Shown one piece after another: positions 63,740 through 64,000 of a stretch of 64,000 nt of DNA. The notes beneath the pieces were generated by a model. The model was not told the DNA's origin. It saw nothing but the letters and a program-made list of their open reading frames with translations, and ran no database searches. The stretch is from Prevotella melaninogenica (GTDB taxonomy: Bacteria > Bacteroidota > Bacteroidia > Bacteroidales > Bacteroidaceae), in assembly GCF_018127965.1 (NCBI RefSeq), contig NZ_CP072349.1, forward strand, positions 186,001-250,000, in the 5' to 3' direction. Position 1 is the first letter of the stretch. Each line of letters starts with the position of its first letter. The position numbers were made by a program, and so were the translations under genes.

Positions 63740-63870
63740 AACATTTTTTTTAACCTACAATATGTTTCTGTTAATTTTATAGAAATGAATAAAGTATCAA
63801 TTGTTATAGAGCTTCATTATGTAGAAAAACGATATCTTTAGTAAACAGTATATCAATGAACTCATTGTTT

Positions 63871-64000
63871 TAACATGGGAAAGGCTGAAACGTGCGAATG
63901 TATGCCATTGGGGGATATACAGCCTGGGGTACAAACGGCAGCAGGAGTGCCTTTTAATACTTGAATGAACTGCCTCCTAAGAACTCTCTCAGTAGGGAGG
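63871..64000. other. GC-richer non-coding block at the window end
   Basis: After very AT-rich DNA the last 130 bp become clearly GC-richer (GGAAAGGCTGAAACGTGCG, CAGCCTGGGGTACAAACGGC). The only frames are short: 29 codons on the plus strand, and one on the minus strand that runs off the edge. I cannot call a gene. It could be part of a dispersed repeat or an RNA gene continuing beyond the window. Confidence 0.35.

Overview
The window looks like chromosome from an oral-type Prevotella (Bacteroidota). The reasons are: many Bacteroidota vegetative promoters of the form TTTG, about 20 bp, then TAnnTTTG; almost no Shine-Dalgarno sequences; moderate AT-richness; a Bacteroidales-style block of DUF6242, DUF6089, uppS, bamA and ompH; DUF4250; and secreted proteins ending in short type IX secretion-like tails. 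I see no rRNA, tRNA or CRISPR array. Species is not resolved.

Layout. 0-15.4 kb: the end of miaB, then an envelope glycolipid region with an MsbA-type exporter, an LpxL-type acyltransferase, a GT11 fucosyltransferase, an LtaS-type sulfatase-fold transferase, four GT2 enzymes, a GT87-like and a GT4 enzyme, GtrA and a polysaccharide deacetylase. 15.9-17.7 kb: dinD overlapping a two-helix membrane protein gene. 18.7-23.8 kb: a secreted GH16 enzyme, korAB and a membrane-anchored LytTR regulator. 24.6-29.2 kb: an accessory block whose first gene fuses an ECF sigma factor, one transmembrane helix and an outer-membrane beta-barrel in a single chain. It is followed by a radical SAM/SPASM enzyme, a Gfo/Idh/MocA oxidoreductase and a small lipoprotein. 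A shared upstream motif precedes both the fusion and the radical SAM gene. 30.7-35.8 kb: lemA with a DUF3137 partner, upp and pckA. 36.8 kb: a KilA-N gene that looks frameshifted at its N-terminus. 38-46.8 kb: outer-membrane biogenesis (DUF6242, DUF6089, uppS, bamA, three ompH/skp paralogues, murI). 46.8-50.7 kb: a beta-helix lipoprotein, cdd, DUF4250 and cysS. 51.2-53.3 kb: an IS4/IS1634-type insertion sequence. 53.5-57.5 kb: a giant secreted protein with a tightly coupled 65-residue peptide gene. 58.4-63.7 kb: a GH2 enzyme and two lipoproteins.

The most striking non-coding feature is a set of intergenic tandem arrays that almost all share one period, 22 bp (or 44 bp), although their sequences fall into several unrelated families: TTTTCATGAAAA, CCGCAC/GTGCGG, GGTTGACC, and GCCCTTTTG with TTAATTGG. 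Most units are internal dyads. Arrays recur roughly every 4-10 kb between genes. Also dispersed are three copies of an 86-bp element with TTTGCTGTCA / TGACAGCAAA ends. These arrays and the sigma/barrel fusion locus are the best candidates for undescribed biology here.
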